A DNA stretch of 64,000 nucleotides from Segatella oris (GCF_900637655.1 NZ_LR134384.1:2046001-2110000), one strand, 5' to 3'; shown: positions 18,318 through 28,056, numbered from the stretch's first letter. Translations and numbers: made by a program. The notes: a model not told the origin generated them from the letters alone.

Positions 18318-21137
18318 ATGGACGAATATATAGAAATAAAAGGAGCACGCGTCAACAATCTCAAAAACATTTCGCTCAACATTCCCCGCAATCAATTCAT
18401 CACTGTAACGGGGGTATCAGGTTCAGGCAAGTCTTCTTTAGCCTTTGACACGCTCTATGCCGAAGGACAACGCCGTTATGTTGAGAGTCTTTCGGCCTAT
18501 GCCCGACAGTTTTTAGGGCGTATGAGCAAGCCCGAATGCGACTTTATCAAAGGGCTTCCACCAGCCATTGCCATCGAACAGAAAGTGATTTCGCGCAATC
18601 CCCGCTCTACAGTGGGCACCAATACAGAGATTTACGAATACATGCGCCTGCTCTTTGCACGTATAGGACATACCTTCTCGCCCATAAGCGGAGAGGAGGT
18701 AAAGCGTCATACGCCTGAAGATGTCATTCATTGCATCATGGAATATGCCAAAGGAACGAAGTTCATGATGCTCTCACCACTGCATATCATCGAAGGCAGA
18801 ACGTTGGAGAAACAACTCGAAATGTATATGCAGGAGGGCTATTCCCGCCTTTACAAAGGGGGCGAAGTCGTACGTATTGAAGACATGTTGAATGAAGGTG
18901 ATATTGAGAAAACAGACATTTCAACCCTCTTTTTGGTCATAGCCCGCATGAGTGTTGACGACACCAAGGATGCCATTTCGCGTATGACCGACTCTGCTGA
19001 AACGGCATTCTACGAGGGCGATGGCCTGCTGAAACTGGTATTTCTGCCCAGTAATATCACCTATGAATTCTCTACACGCTTTGAAGCCGACGGCATCAAG
19101 TTTGAAGAACCCAACGACAACATGTTCTCATTCAACTCACCTTTGGGTGCCTGTCCAACGTGCGAAGGCTTTGGAAACGTTATTGGAATTGATGAAAAAC
19201 TTGTCATTCCCAACTCTACACTCAGTGTCTATGACGGCTGTGTACAATGCTGGCATGGTGATAAAATGGGGGGATGGCTGACGGAATTCATACGACGTGC
19301 GGCTACAGATAACTTCCCTATATTTGAACCTTACTATCAACTCGACCGCAAACACAAAGACATGCTTTGGCATGGACTGCCCAGTGAAAAGGGAAAAGAC
19401 ATACATGATAAAGTCTGCATTGATGCCTTTTTCCAAATGGTGAAAGAGAACCAGTATAAGATTCAATATCGTGTAATGATGAGTCGGTACAGGGGAAAGA
19501 CTGTATGTCCTGACTGTCATGGAACCAAACTGAAGAAAGAAGCCACATGGGTAAAGGTGGGCGGAAGAAGCATTACCGAGCTTGTTGAGATGCCAATCAG
19601 TAAACTTAAAGATTGGTTTGATAAGCTTCAACTCGAAGAACATGAGGCAGACATCGCCAAGCGCTTGCTTACTGAAATTAAGAACCGATTAGGATTTCTG
19701 GTTGAAGTGGGGCTGGGCTACCTCACACTCAACCGCCAATCGAGCACACTCAGCGGTGGAGAGAGTCAGCGCATCAATCTCACGACATCGTTAGGCTCTT
19801 CATTAGTGGGTTCACTCTATATTCTCGACGAACCGAGTATCGGTCTCCATAGTAGGGATACCGAACGATTAATCCATGTACTGAAAGACCTTCAGAAACT
19901 TGGAAACACGGTCATGGTGGTTGAACATGACGAAGAAATCATGCGTGCTGCCGACTATCTGATTGACGTCGGCCCCGATGCCGGAAGCCATGGAGGTGAG
20001 ATTGTCTTCCAAGGAAGTACCGAAGAACTGAACAACACAGCAGAGAAGCTGCTCAAGAAATACCCACGCTCCTACACTATTAAATATCTCACCGGGAACG
20101 AAAGCATTGAACCTCCCAAGTCAAGGCGCAAATGGAACAGAGCCATTGAACTGAAAGGAGCACGCATGAATAACCTCCGTGGCATTGATGTCAAGTTTCC
20201 TCTCAATGTCTTTAACTGTGTAACAGGTGTGTCAGGATCAGGCAAATCAAGCCTCATCAAAGGCATACTCTATCCTGCCATGAAGCGTCATTTAGACGAA
20301 GTGGCCGATGCCCCCGGCGAATATACGGCTCTTGAAGGTGACTGGGAGGCCGTTAAACACGTGGAATTCGTTGACCAAAACCCCATCGGAAAGAGCACTC
20401 GGTCTAATCCTGCCACCTATGTCAAGGCCTATGAAACCATCCGACAACTTTTTGCCGACCAGCCATTGGCCAAGCAAATGGGCTTCACGCCCCAATATTT
20501 CTCATTCAATACAGAAGGCGGACGATGTGAAGAATGCAAGGGAGCTGGCGTTATCAATGTTGAGATGCAGTTCATGGCTGACCTCATTTTGGAATGTGAA
20601 GCCTGCCATGGCAAACGCTTTAAGCATGACATTCTGGAGGTACGGTTCCATGACAAGAACATCAATGACGTGCTTAACATGACGGTATCTGAAGCCATTG
20701 AATTCTTTGGAGAATACAAACAACAGACTATCGTAAACCGTCTGAAACCTTTAGAGGATGTAGGACTCGGCTATATCAAACTTGGTCAGAACTCAAGTAC
20801 GCTGTCCGGTGGTGAGAACCAGCGCGTGAAATTAGCTTACTTCATCGGTCAGGAGAAGCAAGAGCCCACATTGTTCATTTTCGATGAGCCTACAACAGGA
20901 CTTCACTTCCATGACATACAACGATTGCTAAATGCTTTCAATGCACTGATAGAACGAGGCCACACCATTCTTGTCATAGAGCATAACATGGATGTTATCA
21001 AGTGTGCCGACTATGTGACAGACCTTGGTCCTGAAGGTGGTGACAAAGGTGGAAATCTCGTTTTCGAAGGTACTCCGGAAGAACTTGTAAAGTGCAAGGA
21101 AAGTATAACGGCAAAATTCTTAAAGGATAAACTTTAA
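18318..21137 (+). CDS. uvrA: UvrA excinuclease ABC subunit A
   Basis: The start chosen is MDEYIEIKGARVNNLKN (939 residues, the normal UvrA length). There are two ABC modules, with Walker A GVSGSGKSSLAFDT and GVSGSGKSSLIKG. The signatures are LSGGESQRINL and LSGGENQRVKL, and the Walker B motifs are LYILDEPSIGLHSRD and LFIFDEPTTGLHFHD. Zinc-binding pairs include CPTCEGFG, CPDCHG, CEECKG and CEACHG. It recognises bulky DNA lesions in nucleotide excision repair. After ARIG the protein reads HTFSPISGEE where many UvrA1 proteins have a CPxCG pair, so it may be one of the additional UvrA paralogues known in Bacteroides-type genomes. Confidence 0.9.
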   Translation: MDEYIEIKGARVNNLKNISLNIPRNQFITVTGVSGSGKSSLAFDTLYAEGQRRYVESLSAYARQFLGRMSKPECDFIKGLPPAIAIEQKVISRNPRSTVGTNTEIYEYMRLLFARIGHTFSPISGEEVKRHTPEDVIHCIMEYAKGTKFMMLSPLHIIEGRTLEKQLEMYMQEGYSRLYKGGEVVRIEDMLNEGDIEKTDISTLFLVIARMSVDDTKDAISRMTDSAETAFYEGDGLLKLVFLPSNITYEFSTRFEADGIKFEEPNDNMFSFNSPLGACPTCEGFGNVIGIDEKLVIPNSTLSVYDGCVQCWHGDKMGGWLTEFIRRAATDNFPIFEPYYQLDRKHKDMLWHGLPSEKGKDIHDKVCIDAFFQMVKENQYKIQYRVMMSRYRGKTVCPDCHGTKLKKEATWVKVGGRSITELVEMPISKLKDWFDKLQLEEHEADIAKRLLTEIKNRLGFLVEVGLGYLTLNRQSSTLSGGESQRINLTTSLGSSLVGSLYILDEPSIGLHSRDTERLIHVLKDLQKLGNTVMVVEHDEEIMRAADYLIDVGPDAGSHGGEIVFQGSTEELNNTAEKLLKKYPRSYTIKYLTGNESIEPPKSRRKWNRAIELKGARMNNLRGIDVKFPLNVFNCVTGVSGSGKSSLIKGILYPAMKRHLDEVADAPGEYTALEGDWEAVKHVEFVDQNPIGKSTRSNPATYVKAYETIRQLFADQPLAKQMGFTPQYFSFNTEGGRCEECKGAGVINVEMQFMADLILECEACHGKRFKHDILEVRFHDKNINDVLNMTVSEAIEFFGEYKQQTIVNRLKPLEDVGLGYIKLGQNSSTLSGGENQRVKLAYFIGQEKQEPTLFIFDEPTTGLHFHDIQRLLNAFNALIERGHTILVIEHNMDVIKCADYVTDLGPEGGDKGGNLVFEGTPEELVKCKESITAKFLKDKL

Positions 21138-21148
21138 AATCTGAACTT

Positions 21149-22030
21149 ATCAAAACAGAACTAAGCATACTCATTCCCTGCTACAACTGTCAATGTGTAG
21201 AATTGGTAAAGGCGCTTGACGTGCAATGTGAAGACATTGAAGGCTTGCGTTATGAGATTATCGTGGCTGATGATGGCAGTACTGATAAACATACATGCCA
21301 TATCAACAAAGAGATACTTGAACTTGAAAATGCCCGTTATATTCTGCGTAAAGAGAACGTAGGACGTGCCGCCATTCGCAATTTCCTTGCTGATGAAGCC
21401 GCCTATGAATGGCTTCTGTTTATTGACAGTGACATGACAGTGCTCCTTGACGACTTCATTCTGCACTATATAGAACTTGCCAACAGCTTCAAAGTTGCAT
21501 ACGGAGGTTATCAATTGGGCAATGGAGCAATATCCAATTTAAGGTATCTTTATGAGAAAAATGCAGTCAGCAAGGGTCTTCCAAAATCCAGGAAGCAGAA
21601 CGCTTACAGCAATCTGCACACGGCAAATCTGTTGATAAACCGAATGACAGCCCTTGCCCACCCTTTCGATGAACGCTTCAAACACTATGGATATGAAGAT
21701 GTGCTCTTAGGGAAAAGACTGTCAGAAGATGATATATCCTTTGCCCAAATAAACAATCCCCTGCTGTTTGACAAATTTGAAAGCAACAGTAGGTTCGTGG
21801 AAAAGACAGAAGAAGCCATGCGGACACTCTACACTTTCCAAGCAGACCTAAAAGGCTTTTCGCCATTATTAGACACGGTTCATGAAATGAAACGTTTTCA
21901 TCTGCAAGGTCTTTTCTTGTTTTTTTGGAAAACAAGAAAGGAGAGTTGGCGTGCAAAACTCTGTGGCACACATCCTAACTTAAAACTTTACAAACTATAT
22001 AAATTGGGATATTTTATTTCACTCTTTTAG
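21149..22030 (+). CDS. Family 2 glycosyltransferase lacking a standard start codon
   Basis: The GT-A fold is clear: LSILIPCYNC, YEIIVADDGSTDKHT (nucleotide-binding Asp), LFIDSDMTVLLDDFI (DxD motif) and a galactosyltransferase-like C-terminal part (DERFKHYGYEDVLLGKRL). The reading frame containing the first strand (ELSILIPCYN) is open from 21131 but has no ATG, GTG or TTG before it. The only standard start, TTG at 21203, would delete that strand. At 21149 an ATC codon sits exactly where MKTELSILIPCYN would be expected, so I annotate from there. This may be a non-canonical start or a recent start-codon loss. It lies 11 bases after uvrA and its end overlaps the convergent lipoprotein gene by 17 bases. 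Confidence 0.7.
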   Translation: MKTELSILIPCYNCQCVELVKALDVQCEDIEGLRYEIIVADDGSTDKHTCHINKEILELENARYILRKENVGRAAIRNFLADEAAYEWLLFIDSDMTVLLDDFILHYIELANSFKVAYGGYQLGNGAISNLRYLYEKNAVSKGLPKSRKQNAYSNLHTANLLINRMTALAHPFDERFKHYGYEDVLLGKRLSEDDISFAQINNPLLFDKFESNSRFVEKTEEAMRTLYTFQADLKGFSPLLDTVHEMKRFHLQGLFLFFWKTRKESWRAKLCGTHPNLKLYKLYKLGYFISLF

Positions 22031-22484
22031 GGAGTCCCTCAAGATCAACCAACCATTTCCCATTTTGAAAACGGAGTTTGAGTTCATAGGTAGCTTTATC
22101 CACAAGATGAGCAGCCTTTCCAACCGTATCCATACACAAGAAACCATTTACTTCAACATGCGAAATCGCCGTTGAATCTTCGGGATTTTCTTCGACATCT
22201 ACAATCTGGCATTCTGCTCCCCGCACCATGCTGCGCAGTCGGTCAACGTCAGCCTGTTCCACTTGACTGGCCGCATAATATAACCATTGGTGAGAAGAAT
22301 GTGTAACATAAGGCATGGCCTGTTGGAACTTCCAATTGAAATAGTTCTGCGAAAAGGAATCTACGCTCATTTTGACAGCATCGCCTTCTTCCTGATGACT
22401 ACACGAACCGAAACCAAACCAAAACAGACTCAGCAAACCTATCGTCATTACTTTCCTGACAAATGGATACAGAATAAAACTCAT
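22014..22484 (-). CDS. Small lipoprotein, DUF4878-like
   Basis: The 156-residue protein has a lipoprotein signal ending FGFGSC. An NTF2-like or DUF4878-type body follows (VKMSVDSFSQNYFNWKFQQAMPYVT near the start, YELKLRFQNGKWLVDLEGLP at the end). Such proteins are probably periplasm-facing binding folds of unknown ligand. A second ATG at 22448 would also give a signal peptide. A -7 box (minus TATCTTTG, 22504-22511) lies 19 bases upstream of the chosen start and supports it. Family assignment is by overall pattern only. Confidence 0.7.
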   Translation of the reverse strand: MSFILYPFVRKVMTIGLLSLFWFGFGSCSHQEEGDAVKMSVDSFSQNYFNWKFQQAMPYVTHSSHQWLYYAASQVEQADVDRLRSMVRGAECQIVDVEENPEDSTAISHVEVNGFLCMDTVGKAAHLVDKATYELKLRFQNGKWLVDLEGLPKRVK

Positions 22485-22520
22485 ATACTAATTTATTTTA
22501 AGACAAAGATAGATAAATTC

Positions 22521-22552
22521 TTTGGCTTTTTCATCTTTTCTTAATAATTTTG
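22521..22552 (+). promoter_or_regulatory. Promoter of the MBL-fold hydrolase gene
   Basis: TTTG at 22521-22524 and TAATTTTG at 22545-22552 are 20 bases apart, the ideal spacing. The transcript start near 22557 gives a leader of about 85 bases before 22644. Confidence 0.75.
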
Positions 22553-22643
22553 TAAAGCAAAAGCCGACACCCTCATCTATAACAGACCATATTTCTATTG
22601 GGTGTTGACTAAGCTATATTATATAGAAAGAATTAAGAAGATA

Positions 22644-23447
22644 ATGCTAAAATTCATATCATTCGGCAGTGGTAGTAGTGGAAACTGCTATTATCTTTAC
22701 ACTGAAACCGATGGACTTATCATAGATGCCGGCGTGGGAATACGCACCTTGAAGAAGCACTTTAAGAACTACGGACTGCACTTGGATAATGTCCACCACA
22801 TGCTTATCACACATGATCACGCTGACCACGTGAAATCGGTAGGCAGTCTGAGCAAGGACTATGGACTTGACGTTTATACAACTCACAGTGTACATGTAGG
22901 TATCGAACACAATTACTTCGTTAAGAAGAAGATTGAGCCCACACACGTGAAAATAGTAGAAAAGGGTGTAACTTTCAAGTTAGGAGAATTCAAAGTGACT
23001 CCTTTCGGCGTTCCTCACGACAGTTCCGACAATGTGGGATATAAAGTTTGCTATGGTGATGTGGTCTTTGTACTGATGACAGATATCGGACATATCACAC
23101 CCGAAATGCAGCCCTATATCAACGAAGCCAATTATCTTGTGATTGAAGCTAACCACGATGTAGAGATGTTGTCACAAGGTCCTTACCCTCAACATCTGAA
23201 AATGAGGATACTTGGCCCCAATGGTCATCTAAGTAATGCAGACTGTGCGCAGGCTATTGCAGATGATGCCACCCCACAACTAAAGAAAGTATGGCTGTGT
23301 CATCTAAGTGAAGAAAACAACCATCCTATTTTAGCCCAGAAGACCATTGAAGACATTTTGCGCAGTCATGGCATTATTGCAGGGGTTGACTTTACCGTTG
23401 AAGTGCTTAAACGCAAAGTGCCAACAGGGGTATACGAGCTGCTCTAA
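22644..23447 (+). CDS. MBL-fold metallo-hydrolase (YycJ/WalJ-like)
   Basis: The start MLKFISFGSGSSGNCYYLY is chosen; in-frame upstream codons would only add a basic stretch before it. The 267-residue protein has the MBL metal site THDHADH (about residues 53-59), an upstream LIIDAGVG strand and further His residues in FGVPHDSSDN and HLSEENNHP. The SGSSGNCYYL start is typical of the YycJ/WalJ branch, implicated in coordinating cell division or DNA processing. Its substrate here is unknown. Confidence 0.85.
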   Translation: MLKFISFGSGSSGNCYYLYTETDGLIIDAGVGIRTLKKHFKNYGLHLDNVHHMLITHDHADHVKSVGSLSKDYGLDVYTTHSVHVGIEHNYFVKKKIEPTHVKIVEKGVTFKLGEFKVTPFGVPHDSSDNVGYKVCYGDVVFVLMTDIGHITPEMQPYINEANYLVIEANHDVEMLSQGPYPQHLKMRILGPNGHLSNADCAQAIADDATPQLKKVWLCHLSEENNHPILAQKTIEDILRSHGIIAGVDFTVEVLKRKVPTGVYELL

Positions 23448-23476
23448 AGAACCACTTTCCTAACAGGAAGTCGTCT

Positions 23477-25690
23477 TTAGAACGGCAGGCCGACAGCAAA
23501 ATGGAAAGCTATATCACGCCCAAAGTCAGGATGGAAGATTGCATAATGCTCATTACGGGTTCTATAACCTGGATTAATGGCTTTCATACCCACATCAAAA
23601 CGAAGGATAAAATAGTCAAAGTTCAGTCGTAAGCCCAAGCCATAGGCCACAGCGATTTGCTTATAGAACGTAACAATATTGAACTGACCACCCGGCTGTT
23701 CGGCATAGTTGCGTAGCGTCCAGATATTACCTGCATCGATAAAGGCTGCTCCATTCAGTTTCCAGAAAAGGTAAGAGCGGTATTCAAGATTAAGGTTTAA
23801 CTTCACATCTCCTGTCTGGTTGATGAAGTCTATACGTCCATCACTACCGCGATATTTACCTGGTCCGAGTCCTCTTACAGTCCAACCACGCACACTGTTG
23901 GCTCCACCCGAGAAATAACGCTTTTCAAAAGGTAATACAGTACTGTTGCCATAAGGCCACGCTATACCCAAATCCACATGGGCGGCCAATGAGTTTCGAC
24001 TGTCAAAATGAAACAGATGCGTGTAGTCTATATCGAATTTTACATACTGGGCATAGGCTATATTAAATAAGGTATATTGTCCATTCTTATTCTGTTTGAA
24101 CCGAAAAGCATTAGATAATCCACGAAGAATATTGCCTGCAGTCTCTATATTTGCACGCACAGCATTCTCTCCATCGCTATAAGACAAGCCCGCACCAATC
24201 TTCATGATAAACAAGTCCTCATAGTTATAGCGCAAGATAGCATTACGATTGGTAACGTCATCAAGATAATCACGCTTGAAAGTAGAACTAATCCAAGGCA
24301 TATAGATATAGTTGAGATCAAGCATGTCTACACGATAACTGATATGGTGATGAGGCTCAGACCAGCGGTAACGCCATGCAGAAGAGAACACCCGACGATG
24401 AAACTCAGGCCGGTTCTGCAGGTTATAACTTAAAGAGAGTTCTGAAGTTGCAAGACTTCTGTGTTTGAATGTACTTGAAAGGAAAGGAGCAAGAAACCTT
24501 GGAAACTGAAGCTTTGACTCCAATCCATACTCCACATAATTCTGATTTTGATAGCCTTCCAACCCTGTAATAGCCTCATAAGCACCACGAAGCTGGACAC
24601 TCAACAACTCTGACCCACGGAAAAGATTACGGTTTTCCCATGTTAAGCTGGCCGCAGCACCGAAGTCGCCTGCCGTATTCGTTCCTTCCGGCTGAAAAGA
24701 AATCGTGTTAGGTTTATTAGTGCTTATTTGAATATCACAATCAAGCAGAGTTGTATCAGGATGTTCACGAAAACTGATATTCGTATATCTCACAGCCTGA
24801 AGACGGGCAAACTTGTTATAAGTCTGCTGTAAACCATCAGCGCTATAGGGTGTATGTGCATCGAGCATCGTTGCATTACGAAGCACACTTTTTCTCAAAT
24901 GAAGCCTTTCATCATCGTCTCCGCTCAAATAACGTATAGAGTCTATGGTGTAACAGGGATGCAATGTATCAGATGAAAGATTGGTTGTACGGTAAGGAAG
25001 CAACTGAAGTGTGATATTGATATCCCGACTATTACGTGCCGAGTCGGCACTATATTGAATGAAATCCTTATGGAATTTATAGTAACCATGATTTAGAAGG
25101 AAAGACGTCAGCTTAGTGCGTTCCGCATTGAGCGCATCAACTGTAAATCTACTTCCACTCTTTAATGAGGGCTTAAAGGCATTCCTGCCCCTATATGTGG
25201 CTATCAACTTCTTGATCAGACTATCCTGAATATCATAATGTACTATGGCAATCCGATAAGGTTCACCTGGAAGAAGCCGATAGACAACCTTGACCTTACG
25301 CCCTTTTCGCGTGACTTTCATCTCGGTTCGACCATGCATATATCCCATATTGTGCATGGCTGTCGTGAGGTCATCCATGGAAAGTTGAGCCTGCAGGGAG
25401 TCGAAAACAACAGGCTCTTCACCGATATGCCTGAGCATACGGTTAAGCCATTTCGTTGAATCCCGGCCTGCAAGTGCATAGGTTCCCATAGGTATCTTGA
25501 ACAAAGAAAACCATTTAGAATTTCCTTTTTGGCGCACATAGTCCTGAAGTGTTGAAGCATCAAGTTCTTTGTCGGCCGACTCCACCTTGACACCATCAAG
25601 CAAATAACTTCCCTCGGGAACGAACTTCGTTGCATTGCAAGACACCAATAGCAATGAAACCACTAATATGTAAATCCACTTATACTTCAT
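23477..25690 (-). CDS. TamL-like lipidated outer-membrane BamA/TamA-family protein
   Basis: The start at 25690 gives MKYKWIYILVVSLLLVSCNAT, a lipoprotein signal with lipobox LVSC. An upstream ATG in frame would add an implausible leader. The 737-residue protein has POTRA-like repeats in its N-terminal half. A C-terminal Omp85-type barrel carries RYFSGGANSVRGWTVRGLGPG (the conserved RGW/RGF block) and ends in FHFAVGLPF with a terminal Phe. Lipidated TamA homologues (TamL) are specific to Bacteroidota and probably act with TamB in envelope assembly. A TamB gene is not adjacent here. The -7 box 8 bases before the ATG implies a very short leader. Confidence 0.85.
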   Translation of the reverse strand: MKYKWIYILVVSLLLVSCNATKFVPEGSYLLDGVKVESADKELDASTLQDYVRQKGNSKWFSLFKIPMGTYALAGRDSTKWLNRMLRHIGEEPVVFDSLQAQLSMDDLTTAMHNMGYMHGRTEMKVTRKGRKVKVVYRLLPGEPYRIAIVHYDIQDSLIKKLIATYRGRNAFKPSLKSGSRFTVDALNAERTKLTSFLLNHGYYKFHKDFIQYSADSARNSRDINITLQLLPYRTTNLSSDTLHPCYTIDSIRYLSGDDDERLHLRKSVLRNATMLDAHTPYSADGLQQTYNKFARLQAVRYTNISFREHPDTTLLDCDIQISTNKPNTISFQPEGTNTAGDFGAAASLTWENRNLFRGSELLSVQLRGAYEAITGLEGYQNQNYVEYGLESKLQFPRFLAPFLSSTFKHRSLATSELSLSYNLQNRPEFHRRVFSSAWRYRWSEPHHHISYRVDMLDLNYIYMPWISSTFKRDYLDDVTNRNAILRYNYEDLFIMKIGAGLSYSDGENAVRANIETAGNILRGLSNAFRFKQNKNGQYTLFNIAYAQYVKFDIDYTHLFHFDSRNSLAAHVDLGIAWPYGNSTVLPFEKRYFSGGANSVRGWTVRGLGPGKYRGSDGRIDFINQTGDVKLNLNLEYRSYLFWKLNGAAFIDAGNIWTLRNYAEQPGGQFNIVTFYKQIAVAYGLGLRLNFDYFILRFDVGMKAINPGYRTRNEHYAIFHPDFGRDIAFHFAVGLPF

Positions 25691-25698
25691 AAACTGCA

Positions 25699-25706
25699 CA
25701 AAGATA
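25699..25706 (-). promoter_or_regulatory. -7 box of the TamL-like gene
   Basis: TATCTTTG on the minus strand ends 8 bases before the chosen ATG at 25690, which supports that start and predicts a leader of only a few bases. Confidence 0.5.
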
Positions 25707-25828
25707 ATATCTTTTTCTGATATATGCAAGTTATAAAATTCTGTGAAAAGCAAGCCTTAAAACCGTAATATTACGCCTCTTAACATTCACTAACATGGCA
25801 AATGCTCGTGTTTTTACAAAAATATATG

Positions 25829-25836
25829 TAAGTTTG
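25829..25836 (+). promoter_or_regulatory. -7 box of the SpoU methylase gene
   Basis: TAAGTTTG matches TAnnTTTG and ends 4 bases before the ATG at 25841, so the mRNA may be leaderless. No good -33 TTTG is present. Confidence 0.45.
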
Positions 25837-25840
25837 CAGT

Positions 25841-26593
25841 ATGATCAGTAAGACAAAAACCAAATTCATCAAATCCCTTCAGCTGAAGAAGAACCGAGAA
25901 CAGACACGTCTTTTTATTGCTGAAGGACATAAACTTGTCGAAGAATTGCTTGCCATGAGCCGAGCACATACCCTTGTTGCCACTCAAGAATGGCTTGACA
26001 GTCACTCTGCCCCACCTGCAGATGAGGTAATAGAAGTGACTTCTGATGAACTTAGAAAAGTCAGTTTGCTGCAACATCCACAACAAGTGCTGGGACTATT
26101 CCCTTTCTTTGCTTCTGACACTCATGCTATCAACACATCAACTCTATCGTTGATGCTTGACGGCATCCAAGACCCGGGAAACCTTGGAACGATTATTCGT
26201 ATTGCTGATTGGTTTGGTATCAACGACATCTATTGCTCGCAAGAGACAGCTGATATGTATAATCCCAAGGTCATACAGGCTACTATGGGAAGTATCACAC
26301 GCGTAAGACTCCATTATGGAGCACTTGAACCTATGCTCAAACAACTCCCAGCAGACTTTCCCATTTATGGCACCCTGCTTGAGGGGAACGATATCTATAG
26401 CGAGCAACTTTCTGCTCATGGTCTCATCATCATGGGCAATGAGGGCAATGGAATATCTGCCCAAGTCAGGCAAATGGTCAACTGTCCACTGCTTATTCCC
26501 AACTATCCACCCAATACTCCCACGGCAGAATCACTCAATGTAGCAATAGCAACAGCTATCACCTGTGCGGAATTCAGACGAAGAATAAAATAA
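25841..26593 (+). CDS. TrmH/SpoU-family RNA 2'-O-methyltransferase
   Basis: The 250-residue protein has an N-terminal L7Ae-like substrate-binding segment (IKSLQLKKNREQTRLFIAEGHKLVEELL). The SPOUT knot carries motif 1 (LMLDGIQDPGNLGTIIRIADWFG), motif 2 (LIIMGNEGNGIS) and motif 3 (LLIPNYPPNTPTAESLNVAIATAI). It should 2'-O-methylate a ribose in rRNA or tRNA using SAM. The final Pro-to-Ser-Leu-Asn motif is complete apart from reading PPNTPTAESLN. The target is not evident from sequence. Confidence 0.88.
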   Translation: MISKTKTKFIKSLQLKKNREQTRLFIAEGHKLVEELLAMSRAHTLVATQEWLDSHSAPPADEVIEVTSDELRKVSLLQHPQQVLGLFPFFASDTHAINTSTLSLMLDGIQDPGNLGTIIRIADWFGINDIYCSQETADMYNPKVIQATMGSITRVRLHYGALEPMLKQLPADFPIYGTLLEGNDIYSEQLSAHGLIIMGNEGNGISAQVRQMVNCPLLIPNYPPNTPTAESLNVAIATAITCAEFRRRIK

Positions 26594-26641
26594 ATCATCA
26601 GAAAGATAAAACCATAAGAAGAATGAAAGGAAATCATTAAT

Positions 26642-27514
26642 ATGGAAAACGACATCTATAAAAACAGAAGCATATCGGCCTGTATCAAAGCTTCCTTTGA
26701 TGTGCTGACTATCAATTTTGCAACTATTTTCAAGAAAACATGGCTTGGAAGCCTTGCATGGGCCATTTGCCTGACTGCTTTAGTCTTTTTCTTTGGCAAG
26801 TTCGCCCTCACTGTTACAGCCAATGAACCTTCAGTATGGGCAACAGCTATCCCTACACTTTGTGTCCTTCTGCTCAGCTTGACAGCCTCATCCTACATGA
26901 CAGCCAATATCGTCACCCTGTTCTTCAAGCACGCTCTCAAACCTGTTTTCCTAAGAGCATTTATTACGATTATCTTATTGACAGTTCTCTCTTTGGCTGC
27001 TCTTATCCTTGTCCCGGAAGTTTCTAAAGGCTTTGCACAATTACTGTCCACAGGCAAACTGCTATCCCCTATCCAAGCTGTTATCGCAGGGTTCGTGTTA
27101 TTTGGCCTGATTATTTTAGCCATCCTCGCATTCATGTTACCGCTTGGATATAGCCTGACACACTATATCTGTACACCAAAAGCAAAGTTAATCCAAGCGT
27201 TCGGTAAAGACTATAAGGTAGGTTTGCACCACTGGGGATTCCTTTTCATCGGGCAAATCCTGACAATATTCTGTGCTATCATACCACTTACAATCCTTGC
27301 TTTGCCCCTATCCATTCTGTTTATGGCCTATGGTTACAACCTTTGGGGCATGCTGACACTTGCTGATCCAGATGGTCTCCCTGCATATTTTATTCCTATG
27401 ATGATTGCATTTGTTGGCATCATCTGTTTCATTGCAAGCTATATTTTCACTTTCGGCGTTTTCACCAATATCTACGTATACGGCTCTATAAACCAACAGA
27501 TAAACAGCAAATAA
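26642..27514 (+). CDS. Multi-pass membrane protein, unknown function
   Basis: The 290-residue protein has about six or seven hydrophobic segments, for example LAWAICLTALVFFFGKFAL, FITIILLTVLSLAALILV, AVIAGFVLFGLIILAILAF and FIPMMIAFVGIICFIASYI. A short cytoplasmic N-terminus precedes them (MENDIYKNRSISACIKASFDVL). No catalytic motifs are seen. Similar proteins in Bacteroidota are annotated only as hypothetical. It follows the methylase gene by 48 bases in the same direction and may share its transcript. Confidence 0.75.
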   Translation: MENDIYKNRSISACIKASFDVLTINFATIFKKTWLGSLAWAICLTALVFFFGKFALTVTANEPSVWATAIPTLCVLLLSLTASSYMTANIVTLFFKHALKPVFLRAFITIILLTVLSLAALILVPEVSKGFAQLLSTGKLLSPIQAVIAGFVLFGLIILAILAFMLPLGYSLTHYICTPKAKLIQAFGKDYKVGLHHWGFLFIGQILTIFCAIIPLTILALPLSILFMAYGYNLWGMLTLADPDGLPAYFIPMMIAFVGIICFIASYIFTFGVFTNIYVYGSINQQINSK

Positions 27515-27608
27515 CAATCCTTCAGAAACAGAAAGCACGCAAGTTGAAACATACGAAGTCAAATAGTTAACGAGTATTAAAAGGCAAAGATTTATCTTCT
27601 GTCACCCT

Positions 27609-27637
27609 TTTGATTTCGACAAAATTGCGTAACTTTG
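27609..27637 (+). promoter_or_regulatory. Promoter of rplU-rpmA
   Basis: TTTG at 27609-27612 and TAACTTTG at 27630-27637 are 17 bases apart. The resulting leader of about 80 bases contains GGCTCAAAGAAG and TGACAAGGGTCAGACG, which could form a small hairpin before rplU. Confidence 0.65.
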
Positions 27638-27721
27638 CACCGATTTAGTCCGTTTTCAGGCTCAAAGAAGTGCTGACAAGGGTCAGACGCCTGGCGGAAA
27701 AACCCGTTTAATAAATAAACA

Positions 27722-28039
27722 ATGTACGCAATCGTAGAAATTAACGGTCAACAGTTCAAGGTTGAAGAGGGCAAAAAGCTCTTCGTGCATCACATCAAAG
27801 ATGCTGAAGCCGGAAAGACTGTTGAATTCGACAAGGTGCTGCTCGTTGACAACAACGGTACAGTAAAAGTCGGTGCACCAACTGTAGACGGTGCAAAAGT
27901 AACAGTAGAAGTTGTGAACCCACTCGTGAAAGGCGACAAAGTAATCGTGTTCAAGATGAAACGTCGTAAGGACTATCGCGTAAAGAATGGTCATCGTGCA
28001 CAGTTCACAGAAGTAACAGTTAAATCAATCAACGCTTAA
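27722..28039 (+). CDS. rplU: 50S ribosomal protein bL21
   Basis: The 105-residue protein [25 protein letters not shown] has the bL21 body ([42 protein letters not shown]). It binds 23S rRNA. It precedes rpmA by 17 bases, the nearly universal rplU-rpmA order. No strong Shine-Dalgarno site is seen before it. Confidence 0.97.
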   Translation: MYAIVEINGQQFKVEEGKKLFVHHIKDAEAGKTVEFDKVLLVDNNGTVKVGAPTVDGAKVTVEVVNPLVKGDKVIVFKMKRRKDYRVKNGHRAQFTEVTVKSINA

Positions 28040-28056
28040 AATCAGGAGGACAAACA

